In this document: positions 61,216-64,000 of the stretch, one piece after another
How the letters are laid out: the number at the start of each line of letters is the position of its first letter
Position numbering within the stretch: position 1 is the stretch's first letter
Source: Mycolicibacterium brisbanense
GTDB taxonomy: Bacteria > Actinomycetota > Actinomycetes > Mycobacteriales > Mycobacteriaceae
Assembly: GCF_001570425.1 (NCBI RefSeq)
Contig: NZ_BCSX01000024.1
Span: forward strand, 62,001-126,000
Reading direction: 5' to 3'
Length of the DNA: 64,000 bases
Made by a program: the position numbers and the translations under genes
Notes under the pieces: model-generated
What the model was told of the DNA's origin: nothing
Seen by the model: only the letters and a program-made list of their open reading frames with translations
Databases searched by the model: none

Positions 61216-62190
61216 ATGAATACAGAGCACATCGATATCGGGTTGGCCCGGTACTCGGACTGGGCCTTCACCTCGTCGGTGGTGGTTCTGGTGGGTGCCC
61301 TGCTGTTACTGGCCGTCGAGCTCGCCTACAGCCGCGGCCGCAAGGTCGATGAGCGCTCGCGCGAGCTGGTCGGCGCCACGGTCGGGGCCGACAGCACCAC
61401 GCCCGGCGTCATCGCCGATGTCCCCACCCGCTCAGCCGACGAGCGCATCGGCCGCGCCGGTCTGGCCCTGGTCTACGTCGGTATCGCGCTGTTGTTCGGA
61501 TGCATCGTGCTGCGCGGCCTGGCCACGGCCCGGGTGCCGTGGGGCAACATGTACGAGTTCATCAACCTGACGTGCTTCGCGGGGCTGATCGCGTCGGCCA
61601 TCGTGCTGCGCCGGCCGCAGTACCGCGCGTTGTGGGTGTTCGTTCTGGTGCCGGTGCTGATCCTGCTGGCGGTGTCGGGGCACTGGCTGTACACCAACGC
61701 CGCGCCCGTGATGCCCGCGCTGCAGTCCTACTGGCTGCCGATCCACGTGTCGGTGGTCAGCCTGGGCTCCGGGGTGTTCCTGGTGGCCGGCGTCGCGAGC
61801 ATCCTGTTCCTGGCCAAGATGTCGCCCCTGGCCGAACGCGACAATGCCCTCGGTCGGGTCATCCAGCGCCTGCCCGACGCGCAGACCCTCGACCGGATCG
61901 CCTACCGGACGACCATCTTCGCGTTCCCCATCTTCGGCTTCGGGGTGATCTTCGGCGCCATCTGGGCCGAGGAGGCGTGGGGCCGCTACTGGGGCTGGGA
62001 CCCCAAGGAGACGGTGTCGTTCATCGCGTGGGTGGTCTACGCCGCGTACCTGCACGCCCGTTCGACCGCCGGTTGGCGCGACCGCAAGGCCGCCTGGATC
62101 AATGTGGTCGGCTTCGTTGCAATGGTGTTCAACCTGTTTTTCATCAATCTGGTTACCGTCGGGCTGCACTCGTACGCCGGCGTTGGTTAG
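61216..62190 (+). CDS. cytochrome c biogenesis protein CcsA/CcsB-type haem exporter
   Basis: Membrane protein of 324 residues with about eight helices. The haem-binding WWD motif is WGRYWGWDPKETVSFIAW, with flanking histidines (HWLYTN; HVSVVSLGSG; LHARSTAG). Together with ResB it exports haem and attaches it to apocytochrome c. Naming differs between organisms (CcsA or CcsB). The ATG 61216 leader contains a duplicated cgcgcatgaat sequence. Confidence 0.94.
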   Translation: MNTEHIDIGLARYSDWAFTSSVVVLVGALLLLAVELAYSRGRKVDERSRELVGATVGADSTTPGVIADVPTRSADERIGRAGLALVYVGIALLFGCIVLRGLATARVPWGNMYEFINLTCFAGLIASAIVLRRPQYRALWVFVLVPVLILLAVSGHWLYTNAAPVMPALQSYWLPIHVSVVSLGSGVFLVAGVASILFLAKMSPLAERDNALGRVIQRLPDAQTLDRIAYRTTIFAFPIFGFGVIFGAIWAEEAWGRYWGWDPKETVSFIAWVVYAAYLHARSTAGWRDRKAAWINVVGFVAMVFNLFFINLVTVGLHSYAGVG

Positions 62191-62240
62191 GTGATGTGGT
62201 GCGCGGGTAGCGCATCGCGCCCGAATGGAGGGGAGATTCC

Positions 62241-63476
62241 ATGTCCGAGTCAACTGAACACGGCACGGTGGATGTGTCCACGACCGCACCGGACGAGCCG
62301 ACCATCAGTCACTCCGGTCCCCCTCCGACACAGGTAGTCGAGCCACCGGCATCGGTCGTGTCCGGTTTCCGCGGGCAGCAGCGTTTCAGCGATCCGTCGA
62401 CCAGCGCGGCGCCGCCGCCGGAATGGACGGCCCCGACGCCGCCGCACGGAGTTCCCGTCGTCGAGGCACCGCACGCGGCACCCGCGCAGCCGGTGCAACC
62501 CGCTCAGCCAGCCCAGCCCGATTTCTCGTCCCCATACCGCGATCTGTCGACCACGGCACTGCTCGGGCAGCGCAAGAACCCGCCGTCGTCGGGCTGGCGC
62601 AAGCTGCTCTACCTGGCGACGTTCAAGCTCGTCAACGTGGGGGAGAGCCCCAAGGTCAACCACCACAACGACCTGCTGGCCGAGGTGCGTCAACCGCTGC
62701 AGGGCTGCTACCGCATCGCGCTGCTGTCGCTCAAGGGCGGCGTCGGCAAGACCACCATCACCGCAACGCTGGGAGCCACGTTCGCCTCCATCCGCGGTGA
62801 CCGGGTGGTGGCCGTGGACGCCAACCCGGATCGCGGCACGCTCAGCCAGAAGGTGCCGCTGGAGACCGCGGCGACGGTGCGCCACCTGCTGCGCGACGCC
62901 GAGGGCATCGAGCGGTACAGCGACGTACGCGCCTACACCTCGCAGGGGCCGAGCCGCCTGGAGGTGCTCGCCTCGGAAAGCGATCCTGCCGTGTCGGAGG
63001 CGTTCAGCTCCGACGACTACGTGCGCACGCTGGAGGTGCTGGAGCGGTTCTACAGCCTGGTGCTGACCGACTGCGGTACCGGCCTGATGCATTCCGCGAT
63101 GTCAGCGGTGTTGTCCAAGGCCGACGTGCTGATCGTGATCAGCTCGGGCTCCGTCGACGGCGCGCGCAGCGCGTCGGCAACGCTGGACTGGCTCGACGCG
63201 CACGGGCATCAGGATCTGGTGCGCAATGCGGTCGCGGTGGTCAACGCGGTGCGGCCGCGGTCGGGCAAGGTGGATCTGTCGAAGGTCGTGGATCACTTCT
63301 CGCGGCGGTGCCGTGCGGTGCGGTTGGTGCCGTTCGACCCGCATTTGGAAGAGGGCGCCGAGATCAGCTTGGAACGGCTCAAGCCGAAGACGCGGGAAGC
63401 ATTGATCGAGTTGGCTGCGGTGGTCGCCAGTGACTTTGCCAAGCCGCGGCAGCGCCGCAGTGAGCTGCGCGGCTGA
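62241..63476 (+). CDS. MinD/ParA-like ATPase with Pro-rich N-terminus (Rv0530-like)
   Basis: Protein of 411 residues. The first 120 are Pro/Ala-rich and probably disordered. A SIMIBI ATPase follows: deviant Walker A LLSLKGGVGKTTITATLGA, VVAVDANPDRGTL and VLTDCGTGLMHSAM. This layout resembles EspI/Rv3876-like proteins of type VII secretion loci, but there is no secretion gene nearby. A positioning or regulatory role is inferred. Downstream of the cytochrome c genes as in M. tuberculosis. Confidence 0.88.
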   Translation: MSESTEHGTVDVSTTAPDEPTISHSGPPPTQVVEPPASVVSGFRGQQRFSDPSTSAAPPPEWTAPTPPHGVPVVEAPHAAPAQPVQPAQPAQPDFSSPYRDLSTTALLGQRKNPPSSGWRKLLYLATFKLVNVGESPKVNHHNDLLAEVRQPLQGCYRIALLSLKGGVGKTTITATLGATFASIRGDRVVAVDANPDRGTLSQKVPLETAATVRHLLRDAEGIERYSDVRAYTSQGPSRLEVLASESDPAVSEAFSSDDYVRTLEVLERFYSLVLTDCGTGLMHSAMSAVLSKADVLIVISSGSVDGARSASATLDWLDAHGHQDLVRNAVAVVNAVRPRSGKVDLSKVVDHFSRRCRAVRLVPFDPHLEEGAEISLERLKPKTREALIELAAVVASDFAKPRQRRSELRG

Positions 63477-63487
63477 CGTGCTGCACG

Positions 63488-63515
63488 AACCCGCGACCGC
63501 CTAGGGTCGCGGGTT
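63488..63515. terminator. bidirectional hairpin terminator
   Basis: Perfect 11-bp arms AACCCGCGACC (63488-63498) and GGTCGCGGGTT (63505-63515) with a 6-nt loop between convergent genes; it overlaps the last codons of the minus-strand gene. Confidence 0.7.
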
Positions 63516-63662
63516 GTCGCCGTGTCCGAGCCTGCGCAAGAATTCGGGATCGTCGTCGGGGCCGATCACCCGAGTCTTGGGTTTGGTTGCCGCCGCCCGT
63601 GCCAGCCGAAATCCGACGTAGACCAGGCAGCCCAAGACGAGCAACAGGAGTAGGTAAGCCAC
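63501..63662 (-). CDS. small single-span membrane protein
   Basis: Protein of 53 residues. It starts at GTG 63662 with a strong AGGAGG site 6-11 nt upstream (63669-63674). An N-terminal helix (AYLLLLLVLGCLVYVGFRLA) is followed by a basic/acidic tail (TKPKTRVIGPDDDPEFLRRL). Too short for usual ORF cut-offs, but the ribosome site and a helix-plus-tail layout support it. Function unknown. Confidence 0.7.
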   Translation of the reverse strand: MAYLLLLLVLGCLVYVGFRLARAAATKPKTRVIGPDDDPEFLRRLGHGDNPRP

Positions 63663-63698
63663 TCGAAACCTCCTTTACCTGAATATACGCGCCGTCGG

Positions 63699-63704
63699 TA
63701 GGCT
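63699..63704 (+). promoter_or_regulatory. -10 element for leaderless DUF4229-type mRNA
   Basis: TAGGCT ends 6 nt before GTG 63711. Confidence 0.5.
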
Positions 63705-63710
63705 CAGGTG

Positions 63711-64000
63711 GTGTCAGGAAGTCGTCCGGTGGCCCGGTTGGTCGCCGATGTGTTGGTTTACGTCGCGGCCCGGTTGGTGCTCGTCGCGGTGCTGGCGGGA
63801 GTGATCTTCGCCGGCGGCCACCTGCTCGGTGTGCGTGAGTTCCCGATCGTGGTGGCGTTGTTGTTCGCGTTGGTGATCGCGCTGCCGCTGGGCATTTGGT
63901 TGTTCCGCCCGTTGCGCGAGCGCGCCACCGCGTCCATCGCGGCCCTCGACGAGCGTCGGCGCGCGGACCGCGAACAGCTCCAGGCGCGGTTGCGCGGCGA
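63711..64000 (+). CDS. DUF4229-type membrane protein, 3' end outside window
   Basis: At least 96 residues, cut by the window end. Two transmembrane helices (ARLVLVAVLAGVIFAGGHLL and VVALLFALVIALPLGIWLF) are followed by a charged helix RERATASIAALDERRRADRE. This matches the two-helix DUF4229 layout of the M. tuberculosis gene at this place (Rv0531). GTG 63711 is chosen for its -10 spacing; GTG 63708 is adjacent. Confidence 0.75.
   Translation, partial: MSGSRPVARLVADVLVYVAARLVLVAVLAGVIFAGGHLLGVREFPIVVALLFALVIALPLGIWLFRPLRERATASIAALDERRRADREQLQARLRG

Noticed and set aside
1..64000. CRISPR arrays, tRNA or rRNA genes, insertion sequences
   Set aside because: I looked for regular direct repeats with spacers, tRNA-like CCA-end cloverleaf stretches and transposase motifs and saw none; short gaps are filled by promoters and hairpins. 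A tRNAscan or CRISPR search would settle this.

Overview
The window is high-GC, gene-dense actinobacterial DNA. Its gene order follows the Mycobacterium tuberculosis block Rv0486 (mshA) to Rv0531, but with large accessory insertions, as in a fast-growing Mycobacterium/Mycolicibacterium of the M. smegmatis type. Mycothiol synthesis, the SenX3-RegX3 pair, a BldC-like regulator, ribosomal protein bS22 and frequent leaderless starts (a TAnnnT-like -10 about 6 nt before an ATG or GTG) all fit that assignment. This is read from sequence and remembered synteny; no database search was run.

Layout. 1-21.5 kb is core: a ROK regulator end, mshA, YbjN, gpm1, senX3-regX3, ppx, proC, bldC-like, bS22, an epimerase, an acyltransferase, a MaoC-type dehydratase, serB-like, then the haem block hemA-hemC-hemD-hemB and three small membrane proteins. 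21.5-28.4 kb is a tightly overlapping minus-strand cluster. It encodes an HK97-fold-like (encapsulin-like) shell protein, an E-type polyprenyl diphosphate synthase, two small unknown proteins, a CrtC/AttH-like lipocalin enzyme, an SCP2-like lipid carrier and an FAD carotenoid-desaturase-like oxidoreductase with a long disordered tail. A 1459-residue ATPase-GAF-cyclase regulator lies upstream on the same strand. I read this as a candidate isoprenoid-processing protein nanocompartment and consider it the most interesting system here.

33-35 kb carries an MpaB-like oxygenase with its TetR partner and small genes. 35.3-43.5 kb is a complete carbohydrate regulon: DeoR regulator, FGGY kinase, ABC importer, SDR dehydrogenase and BtpA/SgcQ protein. 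43.5-46 kb holds hchA and a frameshifted PucR/CdaR-type regulator. 46-50 kb holds an acyl-CoA dehydrogenase/SDR/APH-like operon with a regulator that fuses XRE and TetR DNA-binding domains; matching palindromes lie at that regulator's own start and in front of the operon. 50-54.9 kb holds an acyl-ACP desaturase, cspA with a decayed cspA-like copy nearby, a transglutaminase-like protein, a DUF5994 gene and two divergent deazaflavin-dependent (Ddn-like) oxidoreductases.

54.9-64 kb returns to core after a P450: hemL, a histidine phosphatase, the cytochrome c maturation set (TlpA-like, CcdA, ResB, CcsA/CcsB), a MinD-like ATPase and a DUF4229-type protein cut by the window end. A hairpin repeat family built on a CGAGCAGAC/GTCTGCTCG core occurs three times: twice between convergent genes and once at the 5' end of resB, where it is either translated or shows that the start lies further downstream.
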